64,000 bases of DNA from Flavobacterium urocaniciphilum (GCF_900110615.1 NZ_FOEI01000001.1:1-64000), one strand, 5' to 3'; positions 35,147 to 44,285 are shown, counted from the first letter of the stretch. A program made the numbers and translations. The notes: a model not told the origin generated them from the sequence alone.

Positions 35147-36136
35147 ATGAACAAAATTTTCCTTTGCGCTCTTGGTTTTGTTGTTTTGTCGTGTGGTCCA
35201 TCAAAAATGTTGGTTACTCCAGAAATACAAACAAGTTCAGATAATAAACCAGTTGAAGAATTAACTATTGCTAAAGAAGAAAATGTTGCAAAAACATTAA
35301 AATATTTAACGTCAGATGAATTAGAGGGTAGAGATTCTGGTAGTAAAGGAATAGAAAAAGCTTCTGTTTATTTAGAAAATATACTTCGAGAAAATAACAT
35401 TAAACCATACTTTAAAACCTATAGAGATACGCTTTCAAATTTTGAAAAGACATCTTACAATATTGTTGGTTATATTGAAGGAACAGATCCGAAATTAAAA
35501 AATGAATTTGTAATTATTGGAGCGCATTACGATCATATCGGAAAAATTGCTGCTGTTAATGGTGATGATATTGCGAATGGAGCAAACGATAATGCTGCCG
35601 GAACAACTGCGGTTTCTGAAGTCGCAAAATATTTCGGACAATCAAAATCCAACAAAAGAAGTTTATTATTTGTTTTCTTTTCTGCTGAAGAAAAAGGATT
35701 GCTAGGTTCAAAGCACTTAGCTGCGAAATTGAAACAACAAAACATGAATTTGTATTTTATGTTTAATTATGAAATGGTGGGTGTTCCAATGCAAAACAGA
35801 GATATGTTAATGTATATAACTGGATTTGGAAAGAGTAATATGGCGGCTAAAATGAATGAATATTCAGGTGAAAAATTAGTAGGATATTTGCCAATCGAAA
35901 CCAAATATATGTTGTTTAGAGCTTCGGATAATTTTCCGTTTTACGACGAATTTAATGTTCCTGCACAAACGGTTTCGACTTTCGATTTTGAGAATTTTCA
36001 ATATTACCATCAACCTGATGATGAATTTGAATTAATGGATACGAAACATATCGCCAATGTGGTTAATAAAACTATTCCAGTTTTAGAGAAAATGATGAAT
36101 GCACCAACTAAAGAAATTAAATTAAATGTTAAGTAA
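35147..36136 (+). CDS. M28-family zinc aminopeptidase lipoprotein
   Basis: A 329-residue lipoprotein (signal peptide ending VVLSC) with an M28 peptidase domain. Metal ligands are visible: GAHYDHIG (His), GANDNAAGTTA (Asp), FFSAEEKGLLGSKH (catalytic Glu and ligand Glu), NYEMVG, and YYHQPDDEFE (His). Likely a periplasmic or surface aminopeptidase. The ATG at 35147 is used because a start at 35099 would lie inside the terminator and lack a signal peptide. It overlaps the next gene by 11 bases, heading a four-gene group to manC. Confidence 0.9.
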   Translation: MNKIFLCALGFVVLSCGPSKMLVTPEIQTSSDNKPVEELTIAKEENVAKTLKYLTSDELEGRDSGSKGIEKASVYLENILRENNIKPYFKTYRDTLSNFEKTSYNIVGYIEGTDPKLKNEFVIIGAHYDHIGKIAAVNGDDIANGANDNAAGTTAVSEVAKYFGQSKSNKRSLLFVFFSAEEKGLLGSKHLAAKLKQQNMNLYFMFNYEMVGVPMQNRDMLMYITGFGKSNMAAKMNEYSGEKLVGYLPIETKYMLFRASDNFPFYDEFNVPAQTVSTFDFENFQYYHQPDDEFELMDTKHIANVVNKTIPVLEKMMNAPTKEIKLNVK

Positions 36137-36809
36137 AAATATTATTATCACAGGAACTTCTCGCGGAATTGGTTATGAAATGGCGTTACAATTTGCAAAT
36201 GCCGGACATAATGTGTTAGCAATTTCACGTAAAACGCCACAAGCTTTAATCGAACATCAAAATATTACTTGTTTGCCCATTGATATTTCAGATGAAAATC
36301 AGTTGCAACAAGTCAATGATTTTATTTCAACATCCTGGAATAAAGTCGACGTTTTAATTCACAACGCTGGAAGTTTATTGCATAAAAATTTCACTGAAAT
36401 TTCTACTCAAGAATTTCAAAATATTTATAAAGTCAATGTTTTCGCTGTAGCAGAATTAACTAAAATATGTATTCCCTTTATGGAAAAAGGAAGTCATGTT
36501 GTTACGATTAGCTCGATGGGCGGTATTCAAGGAAGTATGAAGTTTGCCGGACTTTCAGCTTACAGTTCAAGTAAAGGTGCTGTAATTACATTGTCAGAAT
36601 TATTAGCAGAAGAATACAAAGAACAAGGAATTGCTTTCAATGTGTTAGCACTTGGAGCTGTAAATACAGAAATGTTACAAGAAGCATTTCCTGGTTATGA
36701 AGCACCACTTTCAGCTAAAGAAATGGCCGATTATATTTTTAATTTTGCTTTAACAGGAAATAAATATTACAACGGAAAAGTGTTACAAGTTTCATCAACT
36801 ACGCCATAA
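36126..36809 (+). CDS. SDR-family oxidoreductase
   Basis: A 227-residue short-chain dehydrogenase: cofactor motif TGTSRGIG (8-15), NAG at about 80, catalytic Ser in TISSMGG and the YxxxK pair in SAYSSSKGAV. No membrane segment, so cytoplasmic. The substrate is unknown. It overlaps the M28 gene by 11 bases and is followed after one base by the SprT-like gene. Confidence 0.88.
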   Translation: MLSKNIIITGTSRGIGYEMALQFANAGHNVLAISRKTPQALIEHQNITCLPIDISDENQLQQVNDFISTSWNKVDVLIHNAGSLLHKNFTEISTQEFQNIYKVNVFAVAELTKICIPFMEKGSHVVTISSMGGIQGSMKFAGLSAYSSSKGAVITLSELLAEEYKEQGIAFNVLALGAVNTEMLQEAFPGYEAPLSAKEMADYIFNFALTGNKYYNGKVLQVSSTTP

Positions 36810-36810
36810 T

Positions 36811-37413
36811 TTGAGTGCCGTTTTACAAAAATATTTACCAGAACACGCAGTAGAACCTGTTTTCGAACTGATAAAAGCCAATCATGTGCATTTAAAAATT
36901 GTAAATGAAAGGCAAACGCGTCATGGCGATTATCGAAGGCATCCCGATGGTTTTCATCAAATTACGGTAAATGCAAATTTGAATAAATATCGTTTTTTGA
37001 TGACATTAATTCATGAAATTGCGCATTTGGTAGCTTTTGAAAAGTACGGACGAAATATTATGCCTCATGGAACGGAATGGAAAATTACGTTTCAGCATTT
37101 GATGATTCCATTTATTCGACCAGAAATTTTCCCACATCAAATTTTGCCTTTAATGGCAAGACATTTCAGAAATCCGAAAGCAAGTTCTGATACCGATGCT
37201 AAGCTTTCTGTTGCTTTAAAACAATTTGATGAAAGAAATACAGAGAATAATTATATCTTTGAAATCCCTTTTGGGAGTACATTCCGAATTAAAAATGGTA
37301 AAGTTTTTAAAAAAATGGCATTGCGTGTAAAACGTTATGAATGTTTGGAAGTCAGTACAGGTAGAATGTTTTTGTTTCAACCTAATGCAGAAGTAGAAGT
37401 AATTTCAAATTAA
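36811..37413 (+). CDS. SprT-like zinc metalloprotein, TTG start
   Basis: A 200-residue SprT-like domain protein with the zinc motif LIHEIAHLVAFEKYG (HExxH) at about 68-82. Related SprT/Spartan proteins act on protein-DNA crosslinks in eukaryotes; the bacterial role is unclear. The only start that gives the conserved N terminus (LQKYLPEHAVEPVFELIKAN) is the TTG at 36811, one base after the stop of the SDR gene, which suggests translational coupling. No in-frame ATG lies before residue 66 or so. Confidence 0.85.
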   Translation: MSAVLQKYLPEHAVEPVFELIKANHVHLKIVNERQTRHGDYRRHPDGFHQITVNANLNKYRFLMTLIHEIAHLVAFEKYGRNIMPHGTEWKITFQHLMIPFIRPEIFPHQILPLMARHFRNPKASSDTDAKLSVALKQFDERNTENNYIFEIPFGSTFRIKNGKVFKKMALRVKRYECLEVSTGRMFLFQPNAEVEVISN

Positions 37414-37452
37414 CTTAGTAACATTGATTTTTGTTACTTAGCAATATAAAAT

Positions 37453-38511
37453 ATGAATAAAAATTATTACGCCATTTTAATGGCAGGTGGAGTAGGTTCT
37501 AGGTTTTGGCCAGTTAGTACGGCTGAATATCCTAAGCAATTTCATGATATGTTAGGAACGGGTGAAACGTTAATTCAGAAAACGTTTAGTCGTTTATCGC
37601 AAATCATTCCAAAAGAAAATATTTTAATTCTTACGAATGAGAGTTATAATGATATCGTTTTAGAACAATTGCCTTTAGTTAAAAAAGAGCAAATTATTTT
37701 GGAACCAGCCATGCGAAATACAGCACCTTGTATTTTATATGCTTCTTTAAAAATAAAAAAACAAAATCCGAATGCTTTAGTTTTAGTTGCGCCAAGCGAC
37801 CATTGGATTGAGGATGAAGAACAATTTGTAGCGAATGTTGAAAATTCATTTCAGTTTTGTGAAATGCAAGATACATTAATGACATTAGGTATTTTACCAA
37901 CATTCCCAAATACAGGTTATGGATATATCGAATACGATAAATTAGATAGAAGACCTGTTAAAAAAGTAGTTCAGTTTAGAGAAAAACCAGATTATGCTAC
38001 TGCTAGACAATTTATTCAAAGTCGAAATTTCCTATGGAATGCAGGTATTTTTATTTGGAGTGTGAAATCAATTGTTTCTGCTTTTGAAAAATTTCAACCA
38101 GAAATGTATAACCATTTCTTAAAAGGTTGGGAGGCTTATAATACTTCAACTGAAAAAAACTTTATTGAAGAAAACTATCCTTTAGCTGAAAATATTTCAA
38201 TTGATTATGCCATTCTAGAGAAAGCGCCTAATGTATTTGTTTTATCGGCAACTTTCGATTGGAATGATTTAGGGACTTGGGGTTCATTATACGATAAACT
38301 TGATAAAGATGAGTCAGATAATGCAATTGTTAATGCTTCTGTTTATTTAGAAAATGCAACGCATAATATTATCCGAACAGAAGGAAAAAAATTGGTTGTA
38401 ATCGATGGTTTAAAAGATTACATAATTGTAGATAAAGAAAATGTATTGTTAATTTATCCAAAAAATAAAGAACAAGATATTAAGAAAATAGTTGGTAAGT
38501 TAAACCAATAA
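37453..38511 (+). CDS. manC: Mannose-1-phosphate guanylyltransferase
   Basis: A 352-residue nucleotidyltransferase making GDP-mannose from mannose-1-phosphate and GTP. The signature MAGGVGSRFWPVSTAEYPKQ (10-29), VAPSDHWI, NTGYGYIEY, FREKPD and NAGIFIW are all present. It is the short form without a C-terminal phosphomannose isomerase domain. GDP-mannose would feed glycan synthesis, possibly that at 45-64 kb. Last gene of the M28-SDR-SprT group; strong terminator after it. Confidence 0.93.
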   Translation: MNKNYYAILMAGGVGSRFWPVSTAEYPKQFHDMLGTGETLIQKTFSRLSQIIPKENILILTNESYNDIVLEQLPLVKKEQIILEPAMRNTAPCILYASLKIKKQNPNALVLVAPSDHWIEDEEQFVANVENSFQFCEMQDTLMTLGILPTFPNTGYGYIEYDKLDRRPVKKVVQFREKPDYATARQFIQSRNFLWNAGIFIWSVKSIVSAFEKFQPEMYNHFLKGWEAYNTSTEKNFIEENYPLAENISIDYAILEKAPNVFVLSATFDWNDLGTWGSLYDKLDKDESDNAIVNASVYLENATHNIIRTEGKKLVVIDGLKDYIIVDKENVLLIYPKNKEQDIKKIVGKLNQ

Positions 38512-38540
38512 AAAAAGTCCCGATTTATCGGGACTTTTTT
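38511..38540. terminator. Bidirectional terminator
   Basis: Thirty bases, AAAAAAGTCCCGAT-TT-ATCGGGACTTTTTT, a perfect stem between convergent manC and the helical-protein gene. Confidence 0.9.
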
Positions 38541-38543
38541 GTT

Positions 38544-38918
38544 TTATGCCTCACCTGTTGTAGGTTCGTCTTCTTCTTTGTTGCCTGTTAAATCGTCAAC
38601 TTTTGCTTCAACTGTTTCCACAACATCGGCAATTTTTTCCTTAGCAACTGCTGCTTTTTCTTCGGCCCAATCCGTAGCTTCAGCTAATTTATCTTTTGCA
38701 GTATCCACAAATTGAGAAACTTGTTCTGGTACACCCATTTCTTCCAATTTTGCAGAAGCAGTTTCAGCAACTTCTTCCACTTTTTCTTTTACATCTGTTA
38801 CTACTTCTGTAGCTTTATCCATAGCAGAATCTGCAAATTCAGAAATATTTTCACTAGCAGTTTCTGCAGTTTGTTTAGCTTTTCCAAATAATGAGCTAAA
38901 AAAATTTGATAATCCCAT
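38544..38918 (-). CDS. Amphipathic helical protein, YtxH/apolipoprotein-like
   Basis: A 124-residue acidic protein composed almost wholly of heptad-like amphipathic helix, rich in Ala, Glu, Lys, Val and Thr, with repeats of the type DKATEVVTDVKEKVEEVAE. The first ten residues (MGLSNFFSSLFG) form a short amphipathic or membrane-associating start; there is no cleavable signal peptide. It resembles YtxH-like and LEA-like stress proteins in composition, which is weak evidence. It may be a desiccation or envelope stress protein. Function unknown. Confidence 0.7.
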   Translation of the reverse strand: MGLSNFFSSLFGKAKQTAETASENISEFADSAMDKATEVVTDVKEKVEEVAETASAKLEEMGVPEQVSQFVDTAKDKLAEATDWAEEKAAVAKEKIADVVETVEAKVDDLTGNKEEDEPTTGEA

Positions 38919-39073
38919 GATAAATAATTTTTAGTTTTACCAAAGGTAACTGATTAGTAATCAATTTGCAAGATATTTTTTACAGTAGTAAAGAGTTGAC
39001 AATTATGTAACAATTACAAAATAAATTCTTAATTAATTAAATTAAAAAATTCTACATTTCTACATCCTTTTTT

Positions 39074-39081
39074 TATATTTG
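39074..39081 (+). promoter_or_regulatory. -7 box (TATATTTG) of the arginase operon
   Basis: TATATTTG lies 25 bases before the arginase ATG in the 188-base gap after the helical-protein gene; no clear -33 element is seen. Confidence 0.55.
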
Positions 39082-39106
39082 TAACTTATCGAACATTTTA
39101 AAATTT

Positions 39107-40060
39107 ATGAGTAAAGATATAGTACTTTTAATCAACCGGTCAGAAATTACGGCAGGTACACGTGGTGCGTCTCTAGGTCCAGATGCCATAATAACAGCCG
39201 CCAGGAAGAACCAAAAATCATTTTTGGTAAATCAACAAATTGAAGAAATAAAAGATGTAAATTATCTTTTAGACCAACCTACTGAGCATACGTATGCTAA
39301 ACGAATTGATGGATTATTAACCATTTACAATTCTCTAAACGAAAAAGTTTCTACTTTACTTTCAAATAATAAATTTCCCTTACTATTAGCTGCCGATCAT
39401 GGTTCAGCAGGTGGAACCATCGCAGGAATTAAATCGGCTTTTCCTGATAAAAGACTTGGAGTGGTTTGGATTGATGCTCATGCCGATATTCATACACCTT
39501 ATACAACGCCTTCTGGGAATATGCATGGTATGCCTTTGGCAACAGCATTAAATGAAGATAATTTGCCAAGTAAAATCAATGAATTATCTGCAGAAACTTC
39601 AAAATTATGGGAAGAAATTAAACATGTAGGCGGAATTGCTCCAAAAATAAATGCTGAAGATATAGTTTACATTGCAGTTCGAGATACAGAAGATCAAGAA
39701 AATGATATTATGAATCGTTTACAAATTAGAAATTATTCGGTGGATGAATTACGTTCTAAAGGTGTAGCGACTGTAATAAATGAAATTGAAACGAAATTAA
39801 GTAATTGCGATATTATTTATGTTTCGTTTGATGTAGATTCTATGGATCCAGATTTAACTTCACACGGAACGGGAACTCCAGTTAAAAACGGAATTACTCC
39901 AGAAGAAGCCAATGCGGTTTTAAATTCTTTTGCTAAAAATCCGAAAACAGTTTGTATGGAATTAGTTGAAGTTAATCCATGTTTGGATGAAAAAATTAAT
40001 GAAATGGCTGAGGTGAGTATGAATATTATTGAGTCAGTAATGAACTCATTAAAAAACTAA
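39107..40060 (+). CDS. Arginase-family hydrolase
   Basis: A 317-residue ureohydrolase, probably arginase (arginine to ornithine and urea). Manganese ligands are in ADHGSAGG, DAHADIHTP and SFDVDSMDPDLTSHGTGTP. Cytoplasmic. The ctlX gene follows after 3 bases, so the pair makes a short arginine/citrulline catabolic unit. Agmatinase or formiminoglutamase activity cannot be excluded by sequence, but the partner favours arginase. Confidence 0.88.
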   Translation: MSKDIVLLINRSEITAGTRGASLGPDAIITAARKNQKSFLVNQQIEEIKDVNYLLDQPTEHTYAKRIDGLLTIYNSLNEKVSTLLSNNKFPLLLAADHGSAGGTIAGIKSAFPDKRLGVVWIDAHADIHTPYTTPSGNMHGMPLATALNEDNLPSKINELSAETSKLWEEIKHVGGIAPKINAEDIVYIAVRDTEDQENDIMNRLQIRNYSVDELRSKGVATVINEIETKLSNCDIIYVSFDVDSMDPDLTSHGTGTPVKNGITPEEANAVLNSFAKNPKTVCMELVEVNPCLDEKINEMAEVSMNIIESVMNSLKN

Positions 40061-40063
40061 GAA

Positions 40064-41002
40064 ATGAGACAAACTACAAATACCGTTTTAATGATTCGTC
40101 CGGTGGCTTTTCGTATGAACGAACAAACTACTGAGAATAATTATTATCAAAAAGTACTTGAAAATACTACACCAGAAACGGTACATTTTAAAGCTATTCA
40201 AGAATTTGATGCTTTAGTTGAAAAACTAAAAAATGTTGGAGTTAATGTAATTGTTGTTCAGGATACGAAAGAAACGGATACACCAGATAGTATTTTTCCA
40301 AATAATTGGATCTCATTTCATGAAACGGGTGATGTAGCTTTATATCCAATGTTTGCAGAAAATAGAAGATTGGAAAGAAGAGAAGATATTTTAGATCTAT
40401 TGGAAGATGAAGGATTTGAAATTACAGAAGTAATGGATTATACTTCAGCGGAAGAGGATAATGTGTTTTTAGAAGGAACAGGAAGTTTAATTTTAGACAG
40501 AGAATTCAATAAAGCGTATTGCGCCATTTCACCAAGATCTGATGAAGAATTGATGATTGAATTTTGTGAAGATTTTGACATGTCACCCATTCTTTTTGAA
40601 GCTTTTCAAACCGTTGATGGAGAAAGAAAACCAATTTATCACACAAATGTTATGATGAGTATTGCAGAAACTTTTGCAATTCTATGTCCGGATGCTATTG
40701 ATGATAAATCGGAGCGAAAAATGGTGTTGGAAAACTTGAAAGCAGATGGGAAAGAAGTGATTTTTATTACTGAAGACCAAGTAAATCATTTTGCTGGAAA
40801 TATGTTACAAGTTCGAGGAGCTAATGATAAACGATATTTAGTGATGAGTTCATCTGCATTTAATAGCTTAACTCAAGTTCAAATAGATAAAATTGAAAAA
40901 CATTGTGAAATTTTACATTCTAATTTAGATACGATTGAAGCTTGTGGCGGCGGAAGTGCTCGCTGCATGATGGCTGAAGTTTTCTTGCCTGTAGCAGAAT
41001 AA
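40064..41002 (+). CDS. ctlX: Citrulline-utilising hydrolase CtlX
   Basis: A 312-residue member of the amidinotransferase/arginine-deiminase superfamily, matching the CtlX type in its start (NTVLMIRPVAFRMNEQT) and in FPNNWISFHETGDVALYPM, EGTGSLILDR (Glu/Asp), IYHTNVMMSI (His) and EACGGGSARCMMAEVF (nucleophile Cys). The family hydrolyses citrulline to ornithine. It is co-transcribed with arginase; a terminator follows. Confidence 0.9.
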   Translation: MRQTTNTVLMIRPVAFRMNEQTTENNYYQKVLENTTPETVHFKAIQEFDALVEKLKNVGVNVIVVQDTKETDTPDSIFPNNWISFHETGDVALYPMFAENRRLERREDILDLLEDEGFEITEVMDYTSAEEDNVFLEGTGSLILDREFNKAYCAISPRSDEELMIEFCEDFDMSPILFEAFQTVDGERKPIYHTNVMMSIAETFAILCPDAIDDKSERKMVLENLKADGKEVIFITEDQVNHFAGNMLQVRGANDKRYLVMSSSAFNSLTQVQIDKIEKHCEILHSNLDTIEACGGGSARCMMAEVFLPVAE

Positions 41003-41028
41003 ATCAAAGAAATCTCAATATTAAAATA

Positions 41029-41068
41029 AAAATCCCAAATGCCAATTTATTGGAATTTGGGATTTTAT
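41029..41068. terminator. Terminator between ctlX and marC
   Basis: Stem AAAATCCCAAAT / ATTTGGGATTTT (41029-41040 and 41055-41066) with an additional CCAA/TTGG pair inside; convergent genes on both sides. Confidence 0.85.
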
Positions 41069-41085
41069 TTTTGGAATTTTTTAAC

Positions 41086-41727
41086 TTAGATTCCTCTAAT
41101 AATACTTAATGTTGCACTAATAATATACTGAATTCCGATTGCAATTGTTAAGAAACCAATGATACGAGAAATGGCAACAATTCCAGAAGAACCTAATATT
41201 TTAGCTAAATAATGGGCGCTTCTTAAAACTATATAAATTAAAGCTGCAACTGCTAAAATAGCTAAACATGAGAATAAAATTTCTAATGAAGTAATAGCAT
41301 TTCCTGTTTCACTCAATTCTTGATAATATGCAATTAATAAAGAAATAGAACCTGGTCCGGCTAGCATTGGCATTGCTAAAGGTGTTAAGGCAATATGTTG
41401 ACGCTTTTCAACTTCTTTCTGTACTTTTTTGTTGATTCCTTTGTTTTTGCTAAAATTACCATTCAATAAAGAAAATCCAGAACTTGCAATGATAATTCCA
41501 CCAGCAATTCTTAGTGCAGTTATGGTAATCCCAAAAAACGATAAAACATACTGACCAACAAAGAAGGAAATCAATAAAATTACGCAAACGTTAATGGATG
41601 TTACTAATGAAGTTTTTGAGCGTTCCGAAGCGGTATAACCTTGAGTTAATCCAACAAAAATCGGAACAGTTCCTATTGGGTTTAATACTGAAAATAAGGC
41701 AACGAATAAATAAATGAAAATGTCCAT
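41086..41727 (-). CDS. MarC-family membrane protein
   Basis: A 213-residue inner-membrane protein with about six helices, matching UPF0056/MarC: FVALFSVLNPIGTVPIF at the start, ALTPLAMPMLAGPGSIS in the centre, and a hydrophobic C terminus (GFLTIAIGIQYIISATL). The family has no proven role; the old link to antibiotic resistance was withdrawn for E. coli MarC. Monocistronic. Confidence 0.92.
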   Translation of the reverse strand: MDIFIYLFVALFSVLNPIGTVPIFVGLTQGYTASERSKTSLVTSINVCVILLISFFVGQYVLSFFGITITALRIAGGIIIASSGFSLLNGNFSKNKGINKKVQKEVEKRQHIALTPLAMPMLAGPGSISLLIAYYQELSETGNAITSLEILFSCLAILAVAALIYIVLRSAHYLAKILGSSGIVAISRIIGFLTIAIGIQYIISATLSIIRGI

Positions 41728-41737
41728 AGTTTTTTTA

Positions 41738-41745
41738 CAAAAGTA
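41738..41745 (-). promoter_or_regulatory. -7 box (TACTTTTG) of marC
   Basis: TACTTTTG on the minus strand, 10 bases before the ATG. A second match, TATCTTTG, lies at 41756-41763. Which is used is unclear. Confidence 0.45.
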
Positions 41746-41836
41746 TCTTGTATTCCAAAGATAGAATTTAAAATAGAATTAAATAAATGTAAATTAAAAA
41801 ACTTTTACTATTTTTATGTAAAAATACAACATAACT

Positions 41837-42193
41837 ATGAAGACTTTAGTCCTAGGAGCAACCACAAATAAAGAAAGATATGCGTATAAAGCAATTCATG
41901 CGCTAACGGACAATAGTCACCAAGTTGTGGCAGTTGGTACCAAAGATGGTATGGCTTTAGATGTTAAAATTGAAACTACAAAAGTGCCTTTTATTGGGAT
42001 TGATACCGTTACACTTTATTTAAATCCTAAAAACCAACAAGAATATTACGACTATATCGTTTCTCTTCATCCACGACGTGTGATATTCAATCCAGGAACT
42101 GAAAATCCTGAATTTTATGAAATTCTAAAACAAAATAATATTGAATTTGAAGTTGCTTGTACTTTGGTTTTGCTTGCAACTAAACAATATTAA
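41837..42193 (+). CDS. CoA-binding-domain protein
   Basis: A 118-residue protein made of a single CoA-binding (Rossmann-like) domain, starting MKTLVLGATTNKERYAYKAI and containing HPRRVIFNPGTENPEFYEIL. Such small proteins resemble succinyl-CoA synthetase alpha N-terminal domains; their role is unknown. Its stop codon abuts the stop of the convergent symporter gene with no base between. Confidence 0.88.
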   Translation: MKTLVLGATTNKERYAYKAIHALTDNSHQVVAVGTKDGMALDVKIETTKVPFIGIDTVTLYLNPKNQQEYYDYIVSLHPRRVIFNPGTENPEFYEILKQNNIEFEVACTLVLLATKQY

Positions 42194-43693
42194 CTATTCC
42201 GTTTTAAGCGATTTTTTACTAATTAGATACAATCCAACAAAAGTTATCAATCCGTTTACAATGATTAATTCTTCTGCGAAAGCATAAGGAATTAGTTTTG
42301 GGTTTTCTACATCAATTCCCGAATTTACACTAATTAAATACGTTATCGCAGGTGATAATAAACAGATAAATGGAACCAATTTGTCTTTAACCGAACGATT
42401 TTTAATTAAAATTCCGAATGTAAATAATCCTAAAAGTGGTCCGTACGTATACGAAGCTACTTTGAAAATTAATTTTACTACCGATTGATTGGTTAAAGAA
42501 TTAAAAATTAAGATAACTATAAAAATGGCTAAAGAAAATCCGATATGAACTAAATGTCTTGTTTTAACAGTCTCTTTAGTCTCTTCTTTCTTTTCCATTC
42601 CTAAGAAATCAATACAGAAAGAAGTGGTTAAAGCTGTTAATGCCGAATCAGTTGTTGCAAATGTAGCAGCAGTTAATCCTAATAAGAAAACAACAGCCGG
42701 AATTAAAGCAAAATGATTAAAAGCAATTTCTGGAAATAATAAATCGGTTCTCACATCACCATTTAACATAGGGACAGCAATGTTGTTTTTAGTAGCATAT
42801 AAATATAATAAAGCTCCAACACTTAAGAAAAACAAGTTAATAACTACAAAAATTCCAGTGAAAGTAAACATATTTTTCTGGGCTTCTTTAATGTTTTTGC
42901 AACTTAGGTTTTTCTGCATTAAATCTTGATCTAAACCAACCATTGCAATTGTTACGAAGATTCCGCCTAAAATTTGTTTGATAAAATGTTGACCAGAGCC
43001 TATGAAATCCTCAAAAAAGAAAATTTTAGAATATTTAGAAGCATCAATTTCAGCTACAGCTTTGCTAATTCCAAAATCTAAACTATCACATACAAAGTAA
43101 ATCGTAAAAAATACAGAAGCAACTAAAAATAAGGTTTGTAAAGTGTCAGTAATGATAATCGTTTTTAATCCGCCTTTATAGGTATAAGCAAATATCAATC
43201 CTAAACTAATTAAAACAGTTGCCCAGAACGGAATTCCGAATTTATCAAACACAAAATTTTGCAATACTAAAACTACTAAGTATAAACGAAACGCTGAGCC
43301 AATTGTTCTACTCATTAAGAAAATAAATGAAGCAGTTTTGTAGCTAAAATGACCTAAACGTTGTTCTATATACGTATAAATTGATGTTAAGTTTAATTTA
43401 TAATACAGAGGAAGTAAAACGGTTGCAACTATAATAAATCCAATTGCGTTTCCTAAAATAAACTGAAAATAAGCAAATTGATTGGCATCTACAGCACCAG
43501 GAACAGAAATAAAAGTTACACCTGAAAGTGCCGTTCCAATCATTCCAAATGCTACCAAATACCATGGCGATTTTTTATTGGCTTTAAAAAAAGTATCATT
43601 GCTACTTCCCGCTTTTTTGTTCATGAAATATGAAATTCCGAACAATACAATAAAATAAGAAAGGAAAAATAAAAGGATAGTACTTGGTTGCAT
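42194..43693 (-). CDS. Sodium:solute symporter
   Basis: A 499-residue SSS-family transporter with about 13 membrane helices. Recognisable parts are SWYLVAFGMIGTALSGVTFI-like (KSPWYLVAFGMIGTALSGVT, helix 1/2), YIEQRLGHFSYKTAS, TYKGGLKTIIITDTLQ and GLDQDLMQKNLSCKN. Substrate (sugar, amino acid, nucleoside or sialic acid) cannot be read from the sequence. It has a good promoter at 43706-43734 and no terminator before the convergent gene. Confidence 0.92.
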   Translation of the reverse strand: MQPSTILLFFLSYFIVLFGISYFMNKKAGSSNDTFFKANKKSPWYLVAFGMIGTALSGVTFISVPGAVDANQFAYFQFILGNAIGFIIVATVLLPLYYKLNLTSIYTYIEQRLGHFSYKTASFIFLMSRTIGSAFRLYLVVLVLQNFVFDKFGIPFWATVLISLGLIFAYTYKGGLKTIIITDTLQTLFLVASVFFTIYFVCDSLDFGISKAVAEIDASKYSKIFFFEDFIGSGQHFIKQILGGIFVTIAMVGLDQDLMQKNLSCKNIKEAQKNMFTFTGIFVVINLFFLSVGALLYLYATKNNIAVPMLNGDVRTDLLFPEIAFNHFALIPAVVFLLGLTAATFATTDSALTALTTSFCIDFLGMEKKEETKETVKTRHLVHIGFSLAIFIVILIFNSLTNQSVVKLIFKVASYTYGPLLGLFTFGILIKNRSVKDKLVPFICLLSPAITYLISVNSGIDVENPKLIPYAFAEELIIVNGLITFVGLYLISKKSLKTE

Positions 43694-43705
43694 AAGTTTT
43701 TTTTA

Positions 43706-43734
43706 CAAAAATAGCAGAATAATGTAAATTCAAA
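43706..43734 (-). promoter_or_regulatory. Promoter of the symporter gene
   Basis: On the minus strand: TTTG (43731-43734), 17 bases, TATTTTTG (43706-43713), close to the Bacteroidota consensus, 12 bases before the ATG at 43693. This would give a very short leader. Confidence 0.6.
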
Positions 43735-43745
43735 ACATATTTGTT

Positions 43746-43753
43746 TACATTTG
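43746..43753 (+). promoter_or_regulatory. -7 box (TACATTTG) of the small secreted protein
   Basis: TACATTTG fits the consensus and lies 21 bases before the ATG at 43775. It excludes an in-frame start at 43751. Confidence 0.55.
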
Positions 43754-43774
43754 GAACAATTAAATGTATTAAAA

Positions 43775-44263
43775 ATGAAAAACGAAATTTTTAAAAAGCT
43801 ATTATTTGTACTAGCTTTATTTACAGTGTCATTTTCTGCTGTAGCTCAGGATGGAGAAGAAGTAGTTGAAGAAGCACCAGAAGTTGTGATTGATATGGAT
43901 TTTAATAAATCTTTATATGCTAATAATTTTGGAAACATGTATATGTCTGAAACGCCAAAAGCAGTATTAATGGCGATGGTTGTTCCTCAAAGTTATGAGT
44001 CTGGAAAAGCAGAATTAAAAAAATCAATGGAACCAGATTTAAAGAATTTTAAAGTTCAAGAATTTACAGAAAATGGTGTGAAATATTTTGCATGTACTGG
44101 AATCATGAATCAAAATAACGAAGAAGTTTATGTAGAAGTAATGGTGAAAAAAGTTGTTGATGATTCTTGTTTAATGGTTACTTCTATGTATGAAGTAGGT
44201 GTAAAAACTAAATATGAAAAGGAAGCTAAAAAAGCAATTTTGTCTGCTAAAGTCATAGATTAA
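43775..44263 (+). CDS. Small secreted protein of unknown function
   Basis: A 162-residue exported protein: signal peptide MKNEIFKKLLFVLALFTVSF to about AVAQ, then an acidic stretch (DGEEVVEEAPEV), then a compact domain with NFGNMYMSETPKAVLMAMV, KYFACTGIMNQNNEEVYVEV and two cysteines. I do not recognise the family. Monocistronic between the symporter and recR, own promoter box and terminator. Confidence 0.75.
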   Translation: MKNEIFKKLLFVLALFTVSFSAVAQDGEEVVEEAPEVVIDMDFNKSLYANNFGNMYMSETPKAVLMAMVVPQSYESGKAELKKSMEPDLKNFKVQEFTENGVKYFACTGIMNQNNEEVYVEVMVKKVVDDSCLMVTSMYEVGVKTKYEKEAKKAILSAKVID

Positions 44264-44285
44264 ATTTTTTAAAATAAACAGTTAG

